Source: Hyaloscypha bicolor E
Taxonomy: Eukaryota > Ascomycota > Leotiomycetes > Helotiales > Hyaloscyphaceae
Assembly (NCBI RefSeq): GCF_002865645.1
Contig: NW_020194560.1
Location: forward strand, 434,001 to 498,000
Length of the DNA stretch: 64,000 bases
Reading direction: 5' to 3'
Shown: one piece after another, positions 21,417 through 32,235 of the stretch
Layout: every line of letters begins with the position of its first letter
How positions within the stretch are numbered: the first letter of the stretch is position 1
The notes under the pieces: generated by a model
Databases searched by the model: none
What the model saw: the letters and a program-made list of their open reading frames with translations, nothing else
Told to the model about the DNA's origin: nothing
Position numbers and translations under genes: made by a program

Positions 21417-22906
21417 AGCTTGCGTAGTTTAGAGAATTCGTAGTTTCTGGTCTTGTAGCGTTGAATTCAATGGCAGACTTCGCGTCCTCAAAGAGCCCAT
21501 CACCTTTATATGACTGGCCAAGGGCGCTGAGTTTGGTCCGAAGTACGTATAGCCGCATGGCTATCGGATTGTCGCCCGGCTCCCACTTTTGTGCTTCCTC
21601 GTACGCCTTTCGGTACTTGAATTAATATGCCCAATTCTCGGCTTAAGATAGATATAGAAGTCCAACGAGACAGCAAAACCTGGCGGTTGCCCCCGTGAAT
21701 AGGCGGTCAATGAATTATTATATTACTCGCTGAGACTTAGATATTCTCCTACTTAAATGTAACAAAACACTTTACCTATAGATAATCAGGGACCGCAAAT
21801 CAGTCTGCTCGGGATCCTTTTATAGCTCGGCTACTATTAAGAGCAAGTATCTCCGATTTCTTATCTCGCCGAATTAAGAGGTTACTACTAGAGCTTCTAT
21901 AGCGTCTCTTCACAGGGGGATCTTAAGGACTGCTTTCCAGTATAGCCCCAAAAGATATTAAAGCACCCGTAGCAACTCCTTCCAAACAGATCCAAACCTA
22001 ATAAAGAAGTAAGTGATAAATAAATTATTTAACTTACGAGGAATCGAGAGTTTAGCTTTGAGGAAAGACGCAACAACACATCTGAAAAGCCCGATAAAAC
22101 TAGTATATTTTATCTTAATTAAAGGAACTCGGGCTACTTCGTTTCGACAAGCATAGGCTTAAAGACTATGCCTCTACGGGCGGATTTTAGGCAATTAAGG
22201 GTTAAAATCCAAAAACCCGAAAATCCGAAAACAAAAATTGCAAACCACTTAAAATTAGCCGTATAACCACACCAAAATTATATTAAGGCCCGCAACTACT
22301 ATGGCTAGTAAACCAAACTAGGTAATATACTAATATAGGGAGTTCTTAGGCTAATTACTATGATCGCAGGTAGCTCTTTAGAGTGGGGCCAAATTTTAAG
22401 GCACCACTTCACGCCCACTTCAATCATTCGCTCGAGTCGCTGATTATGCTCACACTTGACTTTTTTTTTTACACGTTTTTACATCTCTACCGTTAGGGGC
22501 TCAGAGCTCTTTACCGACATGGGGGGCGGGTGAGAAGCTTAAGTAAGTGCCTTTAACCTTAACCGAATCTCTTTTAGAAATGTATGCTTCTATTAGGTTT
22601 TTCTCCCTTCAACTAATCTCCTATCTGATTCCCATCTACTTTGACTCGTTTTTGACTACTTCTTTATTAGAGATGTTTAATTATAAACGGATTAGGAGTA
22701 ACGCACAATAAGATGGATATTTCCTAATAATACAAGCGCATATTGTCCACTCATTGAGAAGGAGGGTGGTTTAAACGCGCTTGCCAAAAGCTCTGAAGGT
22801 AAGAACAAGGAATCAATGAACTGGCACTTGATTTAAATTATTGACGAATGCAATATTGTTGACCAAATTACCGACCAACTTGTTAACACATCGCTTCTCA
22901 CCGCCA
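21417..22906. other. Intergenic, partly AT-rich and degraded
   Basis: From about 21650 to 22850 the sequence is enriched in TA-rich words and stop codons in all frames, with no recognisable gene, as expected for old RIP-mutated repeat DNA. A T10 run lies near 22463. Nothing else identified. Confidence 0.5.
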
Positions 22907-23584
22907 TCAAGGCCGGAGATCATCCTTCGTGCCATACTCTTCATAAGTACCCCTCACCCCAACCCACCTCCCAATCAACGCGGCTGACCCCAAAATTGCC
23001 CATGTTACGCCCCTCTCCACCGAGTTCCCCAACCCCCATAGCCTTGGCATCTTCACAAACCTCGGGAAATTATCCCACTCCCAAAAGACCACAAACAAAT
23101 TCCAAGCAGTCCGAAGATTTTGCAAGGTCCTCGCGGCGGGGTCCCGATCTAGGATGAGCCCGACCACGTTCCTGAAAAAGATTGCCTTTTCACCGTCTGC
23201 GGGATCAGTCCATTCTTTGACTATGAGATCTACATCTCTTCCGTCGCCGTCACCCTCTTCTCCAACCTCCCTTTTGGCCTTCGAGGTAGCAGAGTCAGCA
23301 CGTCGAGATTCGTGCACCGTATATCTGGGGATCGTAATTACGCCCGATTTCGCTGTGTACCTCTCAGTACTGTCGCCGAGCGTTACGAGGGCTACTCCTT
23401 GAATTATTTGCAGATACTCAGTGTGGGTTTCATGCCAGTGGAGGCCGGTGGCAATTTTGGAGGAGATAGGGAAGGTTATGTAGACTTCGTGATTTGGGGA
23501 AGGAGGCCTGAGAGGGGGAAGCGACACGGAGCCTTGCGAAGGAACGGTGAAGGTGGTCTGGGAGCGGTAGTTTGTGCGTGGCAT
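22907..23584 (-). CDS. Small cupin-domain protein
   Basis: Single-exon reading of 225 aa from the ATG at 23584. The cupin motif 1 is visible as GLHWHETHTEYLQIIQG (HxH, then E, then G at the usual spacing). Motif 2 is a degenerate GVITIPRYTVHE with the expected Pro and His. A hydrophilic insert (GEEGDGDGRDVD) separates it from a C-terminal segment with FFRNVVGLILDRDP and a hydrophobic stretch VTWAILGSAALIGRWVG that could be a membrane anchor. Cupins bind a metal and have very varied enzyme or binding roles. The substrate cannot be told. Confidence 0.8.
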   Translation of the reverse strand: MPRTNYRSQTTFTVPSQGSVSLPPLRPPSPNHEVYITFPISSKIATGLHWHETHTEYLQIIQGVALVTLGDSTERYTAKSGVITIPRYTVHESRRADSATSKAKREVGEEGDGDGRDVDLIVKEWTDPADGEKAIFFRNVVGLILDRDPAARTLQNLRTAWNLFVVFWEWDNFPRFVKMPRLWGLGNSVERGVTWAILGSAALIGRWVGVRGTYEEYGTKDDLRP

Positions 23585-24208
23585 TATTATAGGGGAGGTG
23601 GGTGGTATGTAAGTGGAAGGACATACCTAGGTGCGTGTCGTCGGGTTTTAACATGTCGTGGATCGGGGTACGGGGCGATTTGGTGAGATCATGTCTCCGA
23701 AACTGACAGGGGCTCAGAAGTCACTATTTTCCTTCTCTTTTCTAGACTACGATTCTGAGGTTCACAAAGCACCGAGAGCAATAGGACATTACATCCGTAG
23801 TTTGAAGAACAGTACTATGAAGAAGCTTCGAAGATATTGAGGTTATCCCAAATTATTATGGGATCTCGAAGGTGGACCCTTCCTAATTCCAACCGACCAA
23901 TCAACTAGGCGTCGGAACGAGTTGATCGACGCCAGGGTCTGTTCAGGGGCTTCGTCCCGACGCCAAAATCAACCTCATCACCCATCATAACATCGCAAGA
24001 GCGAGCTGCGCTCTTTTTCATCGTCTTCCATGCATTTGTTATCATTCATTAACGAGCTCAATACCAGCATTGTGCAGTTGCAGAGCGCTCGTCGAGTCGT
24101 CAGGAACCGTCCACTCAGCGAGAGTCCATCAGCCCTGAACTTCCGAAACTTGAACGTGGTTGATTGGCCACCCGTTTTTACATCGGGGTCACTCCCGGAT
24201 CTCTTGAT

Positions 24209-25407
24209 ATGCGTCGAGAGCATCGGAAACTGAGAACAGGCTGTAAGCAATGCAAGCGACGGAGAGTGAAGGTAGATAAATTGACAGCATCACGTGATAA
24301 TATATTCTGGCTAATGTCTTCCAGTGCGATGAAGCAAAGCCAACGTGTGCGAATTGTATCCGGAACAAACTGAAATGCAATTTCGAGTTCCTCACACCCT
24401 CTCTTCCACGATTACGCTACACAGAAACAAGGGAAGTCGTCCGGCCTTCGTCAAGGCGTGTGCTCCTAAGCTCGTCACCATTTCAAGACCTCAACCTCCG
24501 ATCCACTTCCCTCGACCTGCATAGTATGGAATTGCTGCACCACTATACCTCAATAACATGCCTGACATTCGGTGACGATAGAAGGAAATGGCTCTGGCAA
24601 AAAGAAATTCCCCAAATGGCTATGACACACGACTTCCTCATGCACGGGCTCCTCGCAATCTCAGCTCTGCATCTGTCAATATTACAACCACATCGAAAAG
24701 AGGAACTTACCAGGCGGGCAACACTATCAGAGCATCTCGGTTTGCCTTCTTTCCGGGACTTCGTCTCTCACAATAACCCGCACAACATTCACGCCGTCGT
24801 TGCCTTCGCAGGCTTTGTGGTGCCATATGTATGCGGCTCATTAGAAACATTGACGGGAAGGATTCCCAGCCTAGACGACGACCACCCACACTGGTTCTTT
24901 GCTTTCAGAGGACTGCTACAGATGGTTGGGAAGAGTTGGATTGTGTTGAGGACTGGGCCTTTTGGCTCGTTACTGCACCGAGGCCCAACTTTCACGCTGG
25001 ACACCGTGGAGAATCCTGATGATGTGCATCTTGCCAGGGTTCATCAACTCCTAGAATCAAGTTCCCATTATTCTGAAGAGGATCTTGCGGTTTTGGAAGT
25101 ATGCAAGGCTGCGTTGGATGAGCTTCGACGGCTTTTTGCGTGTCCTCATGAACCGATGAGGACGCGAGTTATGATCGCTATTCATGTTTGGCCTGGCACT
25201 GTTTCGCAACGGTTTATCGAAATAATGCAAGAGCGGAGGCCTGAAGCATTGGTTATTTTAGCTCATTATTGTGTCCTGCTGAAGAAAGTTGACTCCTGTT
25301 GGTGGCTGGCGGGTGTGGGAAACAGGATGTTGGCGGCGATTGATCAAGCTCTAGGGCAGGATTGGCGACCGTGGATTGAATGGCCATTGGAATATCCTCT
25401 CTATTGA
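24209..25407 (+). CDS. Zn2Cys6 transcription factor, Upc2/sterol-uptake-control type
   Basis: Exons 24209-24271 and 24325-25407 (intron 53 nt) give 381 aa. The binuclear cluster spans the intron: Cys12, 15, 22, 29, 32 and 39 (GCKQCKRRRVK then CDEAKPTCANCIRNKLKC), spacing CX2CX6CX6CX2CX6C. After a short linker the segment MELLHHYTSITCLTF ... VPQ-like IPQMAMTHDFLMHGLLAISALHL is the pattern of Upc2-like fungal regulators. These are nuclear DNA-binding activators, and relatives control sterol uptake or secondary metabolism; the target here is unknown. The protein is short for the family but runs to a natural stop. The cupin next to it is transcribed divergently across a ~620-bp gap; co-regulation is possible but not shown. 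Confidence 0.9.
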
Positions 25408-27365
25408 ATACAGTAACAAATGTTTTCAGAGTTCGGACAGCAAAAGTAATGAAGCTGCCATTGCGGTGGAAAACAGCCATGAGAAGTGGGGTGGGGATCA
25501 TCAGCTGGCGTTGTCGGCAGATGAATAAGTCAGACGACTTTGCCATCCGCTCTTGTCTGAATATGCCAAACTTAGAAGTCCATTATATATCTGTGCCATA
25601 ACATAAGGAGAAATTATGGGACCCAATCCTTCTCCCAGCAACTTTTTTACCTAAGTAGCGGTCAAGATCGCAAGACAGCGAATCTCAGTAGATATATGTT
25701 CCCTTCCACCCAAGATTTGATAATCGATTCATCCAATTAAACTTTAGGCTCTATAAGACACAATTGAGCGTCTCAGCTCTAGAGCTCACAAATACCAATA
25801 GGTAAGGTCTTCCCTCCGAAGCACATAAGCTTACTCATATCCCTGGACAACTAATAGACTCTCAGGATGTCTACACCCAAGCCCACGGCTTCCGTGGCGT
25901 TATGGATATCAATTATAAACGATAATTTCTACACTGTTGTCTTGATTGATACCATGTTCGGAGATCCGTTCCCGGGTAACTTGGGCCTATATATGGCAAC
26001 GGAAGGGGTTGGACATTCTCTCGCTCCTTGAGCCGATTCGCTCCTTCGTACCCTCAAGAGCCAACGATACGTGCCCAGTAACTATTAGAATGGCAATGAG
26101 CAAAGCTGAAACATTTTCACAGACAAAAAGTGGCGTCACGAGCGAGACCGAGCGTATGGTTCGGTTGCATGTTTTTTGCGCCGTAATTGCGCCAACACTA
26201 TTACACATCAGTATCCCAAACAAACTCAACAACGAGTCACGCAAGGCTTATCCCTCCATGTTACACAAGCTGTGTCTATAGCGAAGGCACTGTTATTATG
26301 CCGCGACAAGCCAAGCGAGGAAAATTCTACGTATGCTGATGTACATCTAAGCCTCCTGGCCCTCCTCGACTTCGTCGGAAGTCGTGTGCCTCAATCAGGC
26401 AGGTACCAAAGGTAACATTGATTTAACGACACAACAAGGCCATATTACAAATATGGATTACAGAGTGATAGGATGACGGAACGATCATTACACAAAATTG
26501 TCGCATTGGTTCACGAGAGGGACTGGGAATGGTTGAGCCGAAACAGATTTGGACACATCTCACACCTCTAACAGACTAATAATATAACGCAATGAATTAA
26601 ATTATCAAATCAGATGAGTGGATTTGAGATCGGCTGCAATGAATGTCAAAAAATGACACGATCCAAAGACCTGCTTCTTCTGTGAGGCCCGATTTAGATG
26701 ACCAGATTGATCAATGATCTCAGCAAGTTGTTCCACTAACCACCCATGTGGCCAGTTACTATGCGTATAGCATAGCAATTGAAAAGGGGACAGACACGAT
26801 TATTTTGTCAACAGTTTCTGACCGCCGTGGTTCTAACACTCACCCACTGTGTCTGGCTTCGCCCTCTTCTCTGACAGATTGGTTCCGGTGTGGCCATTCC
26901 ATATATTGGTTGTTATCATGACTACACACCAAAATTTCCCTGATTTCAAAAGAGATGCGCATCCAAGGACAATCGTCCTCAAACTTGCCTTTCAGCGATT
27001 ACGGAACCAGCCCGAGCGTGCTCACTTATAACACTTCAAGATTTACGAATAACAACGAGGCTGAGTCTTAAATAAGGGGAAGTAATATCCTTAAATTATA
27101 TCTGCCTTCTTAGCTAACTTGTATCTAATAAACAATAGGGGGCAAAAGCCTTGAAATTTTGAAGTGGTTGAATCGAGTGTGTGCGAATAAGCGAGACATT
27201 TCACGAGCTGCCGTGACCTAGACTGTCATGAACAGCTACGTATTCCCAAAAGCACGCGCCATTTCGAGACCCATTTAACTTCTTAAGTAGAGTGTTCAGT
27301 TTCAACAAGATCTGCGAGGAATTGATTTTGACGCCACTTTAGACGGTATGCCCGCACAAATATCC
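25408..27365. other. Long intergenic stretch, no supported gene
   Basis: Two kilobases without recognisable coding sequence. A 111-codon reading at 25946-26281 has no known domain. No tRNA, repeat or transposon ends were recognised. Confidence 0.45.
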
Positions 27366-27719
27366 TCAAGAGGTCGTCAAAATGACCTGAGCGCTCATGA
27401 AGCCTTGTCCAAAAGCAGTAACCCTAGCAACCCCACCCTCTCCATTCACGGTTCGTACAATAGCAAGTGCAAGGCCACTGTAAGCCTTCCGCTCCTTTGA
27501 AGAGAACGAAACCATATCGGCGGGATCCCCATTATCAGTCGCCACAATTTCTGCTGGTCCAGAGACAGAAAACCTAATAGCGTTGTCTGCTTGCGGCACC
27601 AGATTTCCAGCGCTATCGAGCACCTCGGCCGTGATAAAGGACAAGTCGCTACCATCGGCTTGAATGGAGCTTCTGTCGGCCGTCAATCGCAATTTTGTTG
27701 CTGCTCCAGTCGTCACAAC

Positions 27720-28318
27720 CAGGCTTGGCAGTAATACCTAATTTCTGGTATCGATAGGTATCGATGCCAGAATCGTAAGGTATCGATACTATCGATTCCG
27801 TATCGATTCCTATCGATTCCCGGAACCCAATTCCCCCCTTTAATTGCAATTAACTTTAGAACCACTTCCCTTATAAGAAAGCTTTTGGTAGCGCAAATAT
27901 TCTACTTAATTTAGGCTTTCTATTTAGCTACTTATCTTATAGTTTAGACTAAAACTCGTCTCAATGCGGCTATTTTAAGCAAAAAATAGCTTTTGAGATT
28001 TTCGTGAGGCTCGCTTATAATAAGCGTTCCGATAAGAGATACGAATACGATACTAAATTTTCCGAATACGTGAGCTTTTTTAAATTAAAATAATATTAGC
28101 TTTTATTAATAATACTAAGTAATTCCTTTAATAGAAAGACTAGAAAATAAAGAAATTATATATAAATATATTATTATATAAATTAAATAATAAATGGAAG
28201 AGATAATTTAAGGCTAAGTATCGATTCGGTATCGATACGTATCGATTCTTGCGATACCTAAGTAATACCATCCAGTATCAATACCTTATCGATACCAAAA
28301 GTATTTTTGCCAAGCCTG
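27720..28318. mobile_element. Non-autonomous hAT-type element, 599 bp
   Basis: The ends CAGGCTTGGCA...TGCCAAGCCTG form inverted repeats (about 12 bp perfect, then imperfect) and match the CAG-type ends of hAT transposons. An exact 8-bp target duplication GTCACAAC flanks it (27712-27719 and 28319-28326), the hAT length. Inside both ends there are many copies of the word TATCGAT (27748-27820 and 28218-28310), as subterminal transposase-binding repeats would be. The centre is AT-rich without coding. It sits in the GH2 coding sequence. Confidence 0.9.
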
Positions 28319-30106
28319 GTCACAACAGTATCATTCGCCCACGCACTCCCGTTTTTGTAAGTCACTACCTTCAGCTCGCCGGGTTGAAAGATAACTTGAT
28401 CCCACCGGAACCGGTACGTATATGGCTGTTTCCTGAGGCGGCCCAGAGATGCCCCATTAAGGAAGAGCTCAGCTTCATCGGCTGCCGAGAAGACATGGAC
28501 AGGAGTTACTTGTCCCACGCGATCCGGCCACGTCCAGTGGGGCAGAATATGCGCCATTTGGTAGTCAGACCTCCATCGCGACTGATAGAGATAGAAACGA
28601 TCCTTTGGGAATCCAGCTAGGTCGACGATACCTGAGTAGGAACTCCGGGCAGAGTAATAGGGGGTTGGCTCGCCAAGGTAATCCCATCCCGTCCAGACGA
28701 ATTCGCCTGCGACGAAGTTATTCTGATCCTGAGCTGCAAAGACCTTATCTGGGGAAGCACCAAAGTCGGCGGTATATAGCTCATATGCGCTTACTTGGTG
28801 AGATGTGGAGTTACCGCCGGAAGTGTTGTTGATTGGTGCTGAGATCTCGCTTGTTACTGGAAACAGGTATGTACCGCGGGTACTTAGTGCGGACGCCGTC
28901 TCGCTGCTGAAAATCATCTTCGACGGGAATTTTGTATGAAATGTGCCATACAAGGGTGTGGTGGTGATTCCTGTCAGTCCTTTATAAGCAGGGCTATCTC
29001 GAATTCCTTCTCCTTGATAATTCAGAGCTATGAGATCCAAGGCAGCAGGAAATGGCATATCCGGTCTTGCAGCGTTCATTGACGCCGTGGAAGGGCGAGT
29101 TGGGTCTTCTGAGAGCACTATGTCGTGAAGCTCCTGCTCGAGTGCGGCTCCAGCTGCAGCAGTTGACTGTTCGCCGACTTCATTTCCAAAGCTCCATGCT
29201 ATTACGGAGGGATGGTTTCGGTCTCTGCGAATAACAGAGCGGAGATCTGGTTCATGCCAATCTGGGAAAATCAGATGAAAGTCAGAGGTCATTTTTTGCA
29301 AGACCCAGCAATCGAAGATTTCATCCAGCACGAGGAAGCCCATGCGGTCTGTCAGGTCCAACAGTTCAGGCGCAGGGGGGTTGTGAGACATCCGAATTGC
29401 GTTGCATCCAAAGTCCCGCAGGATCTCAAGATGCCGCTCAGCTGCTCGTACATTGAACGCTGCTCCTAGGGCTCCCAAGTCATGGTGTTGATTCACACCT
29501 TGGATGCGTACATGCTGGCTATTCACGAGAAGCCCCCTTTCGGCATCAGATGTGAGCGAACGGATACCAAAAGGGGTTTCGTAGGAATCAATCCTTTTGT
29601 TGCCATCATACAAGTGTGTGACTGCCAGGTACATGTTGGGCTTTTGTTCACTTGCTAATGGGCCCCATAGACGTGGGTTTGCGACGGTGACAGAACCACT
29701 TACAGAAACCTTCTGCCCCGGTTGTACAATGATCGTCGTCCTAGAGAATGACGCTATTGTCTCGCCGACTGATCTGCTCAGTGCATCTGCGGCATAAATA
29801 TTGGTGACGATATCGATTTGCCGACTAGCTACAGCCTTATTCTCAATCTGAACAGTCAGATCATCGACTGCTGATTGCGAAGAGACCTCCCGAGTTGAAA
29901 GGAACGTTCCCCACTGGGCGACGTGAGTGGGATCGACCACCGTGAGCCAAACGTTTCGGTAGAGGCCACCACCGGGGTACCAGCGTGCTGAGTCTGTGGG
30001 GTTGTCTAGTCGAATGGCAAGCTGGTTATTGTCACCTGCTTGGAGGTATGGGGTAAGACCCAAACGAAATGAGTTGTATCCGTAAGGCCAGCCTCCAACC
30101 AGATTG

Positions 30107-30255
30107 TGTCAGACGCACGTGATCAACCTCGGAGATTACTCTTAGACTAGCTTACTCTGTACATAACTACAGCTTCTCCTGAAGCTTCCTTCTCTTCTTT
30201 TAGACCTTAGACTCAATCATATCCATCATCAACCCTCATTTGACCATCCCTCTGA
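30107..30255. mobile_element. 149-bp insertion with 7-bp duplication inside GH2 gene
   Basis: The heptamer CAGATTG occurs immediately on both sides (30100-30106 and 30256-30262). Taking out the insert plus one copy joins the coding sequence precisely into the family pattern NGNLVGGWPYGY. The insert starts TGTCAGACG and ends CCTCTGA, so at most five to seven terminal bases are inverted. An intron reading is possible (GTTGAT donor), but it would add about seven extra residues and break the conserved motif, so an insertion is favoured. Element family unknown. Confidence 0.7.
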
Positions 30256-31004
30256 CAGATTGCCATTGAGCCAAACCATGACGTAGGACAACGCCCCATC
30301 AATGTCTAGGTATATAGATTTGCCTACATCAGAGGCTGCAATGGACAACTTTCGGCGGTACCATCCTATTCCCTGGACAGGCAACCTGCCCATACCGCCA
30401 GGGACAGGAGCCGTTGCGGCAGTGTAAAAAGGCCCCCCAATGGCCCAGTCATGCGGTAAATTCACAGTTGTCCATTTCGTATCATTGAATGTCAATTGCA
30501 CAAAGCTGATGTTGGTTGCTGGATTCCCAGCAGGACGTTCATGACGGTTGTTTGGGTCAAGAATGAAGTCGTTTGCCGAAGGAAGTATCCATGATTTCAG
30601 CACCTGAAAATGAGTTCCGTTCATGTCCGGACGTGTGTCGTAGATTACGTTATCGACATTGGTCGTCGTGCGTAAAAATTGCCAGCGCCCGGAAAAATCC
30701 CTTCTTTCAAATCCTGCCCTCGTCGAAACATTTTGCTAAATGGCAATTAGTATAGAGCACAGCCCTAGAAGTGTTTACTGCCTTCGGAGCGGGGATCAAC
30801 TCGGCCGTCTCAATCCGTCCGGGAAAACAGTGAAAGTATCCGGGTATATATGCAAGAAGATTTTTATTTTAGCATAACAAGAGACTGCCCGGTCGGCTTT
30901 GATCTAAATACAGGCATATATTGTAGCGCGATGGTGAATTGATGCGCTCCAATCGGTGATCGCAAAAGTGTTCTGCTTTTCACTACATATTGCAGAGAGT
31001 GCGG

Positions 31005-32235
31005 GTAACCGAGATCCAAGGTCAACGCACGCCCAAGGTCAATGCACGCTCAAGTTTAGCCGAATACTCGATATTAAATACTTAATTATTAAATAATTAC
31101 TAATTAGAAAAATAAATTTCTTTAAGTTCTGTAAAGAGAAGAAGCCAAAGATTTAATATATAATTTTTTCTTAATTAATCTTCAATTTTTAACGACCTTA
31201 AACTTAGCTTTTATTAAAATATTAAAAAATTTAATAATTTTTATTTAATATTTAATAATTATATCTATATAAGTTCTTTAAAGTTAATATTAGTAAGAAT
31301 GCTTCACTATATATAGAAGTATAAGTATATAATATAAAAAGTTTATATTATTATATATTACTTATAAAATTTTACTTTTAACTTTAATTTTTAAATAAAA
31401 TATTAAAAATTCTTAAAAGAAGCTTAAATTAAGAAATAACTAAAAAATTATATAATAAAAGCTTTCTCATATAAAACTTACTTATAATGGTAATATTTCT
31501 TATATTAAATACTTATATAATTTGTAATTTATTATAATATAAATAAATAATTTCTGCTTTTAAATATTATTATATATTAATTTATATTTAATATATTCTT
31601 TATTTTATATTCTTTACCTTATATAATATTATAATATTATAAGAAAAAATAATTAAAAATACTTTTATTTATTTTTAATTTAATTATTTTTAATAAAAAA
31701 GAATATGTTTTTAAATAAAATATATTTTGTATTTTATTTATTTATTAAAGTAAATATTTCTTTTATATAATTTAAAAGTATAATATATTTAAACGTTTTT
31801 ATTAAAACTTTTAATAAATAATACTATTCTTTTATTAATAATAATATTTTTTAAAAAAAACTTAAAACTTTAAATAAATTATATTAATATATTAATATTT
31901 TACTTGAACTTTTAATTAGAACTATTTTTTATAATATATTATTAATATAAGATTAATTACATTTATTACTTTCTTTCCTTTTATATAATTATTTTATAAA
32001 TATTATATATTATTAATTTTCTGTTTTTAGCTTTAATATAAAAGAAGCCTTTTATATAAATTTTAATTTTTTTATATTATAATTATCTTCGAAAAATAGT
32101 ATACTAGTAATATAGAAATTTTAAAGTTAATTAGGTTATTAGTTCCTTATTTATTAAAGTTCAAAATTCGGGAATTTTGGTCCAAAATGACCGTGCGTTG
32201 ACTCTGGTCGTGCGTTGACCTTGGATCTCGGTTAC
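31005..32235. mobile_element. AT-rich 1231-bp element with long inverted repeats
   Basis: The first 27 bases (GTAACCGAGATCCAAGGTCA then ACGCACG) are perfectly repeated, inverted, at the right end, and similarity continues for ~50 bp. Each terminal repeat contains two tandem copies of a GGTCAAYGCACG unit. The interior (31070-32160) is nearly pure A/T with no coding capacity, as after heavy RIP. The right end abuts the left end of the next element. Its own target duplication is not clear. Confidence 0.75.

Larger units (their letters stand above)
27366..30735 (-). pseudogene. GH2 beta-galactosidase, interrupted by two mobile insertions
   Basis: Minus-strand coding sequence of a glycoside hydrolase family 2 enzyme, about 869 aa once the insertions are discounted. 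The N-terminal sugar-binding domain (RRDFSGRWQF, NLPHDWAIGGPF, GIGWYRRKL) runs to ~30263. The middle and catalytic TIM barrel follow: GVNQHHDLG, RMSHNPP, the acid/base Glu in SFGNEVGEQ (~29185), and the nucleophile region GEFVWTGWDYLGEP (~28700). The C-terminal Big-like domain is at 27366-27711. A 149-bp insertion (30107-30255) splits NGNL/VGGWPYGY, and a 599-bp hAT-type element (27720-28318) splits the C-terminal domain. The 5' end is unclear: the reading begins after a TTAG at ~30736 that could be an intron acceptor, and no signal-peptide exon was found. Coding sequence is otherwise open, suggesting recent inactivation. Confidence 0.85.
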
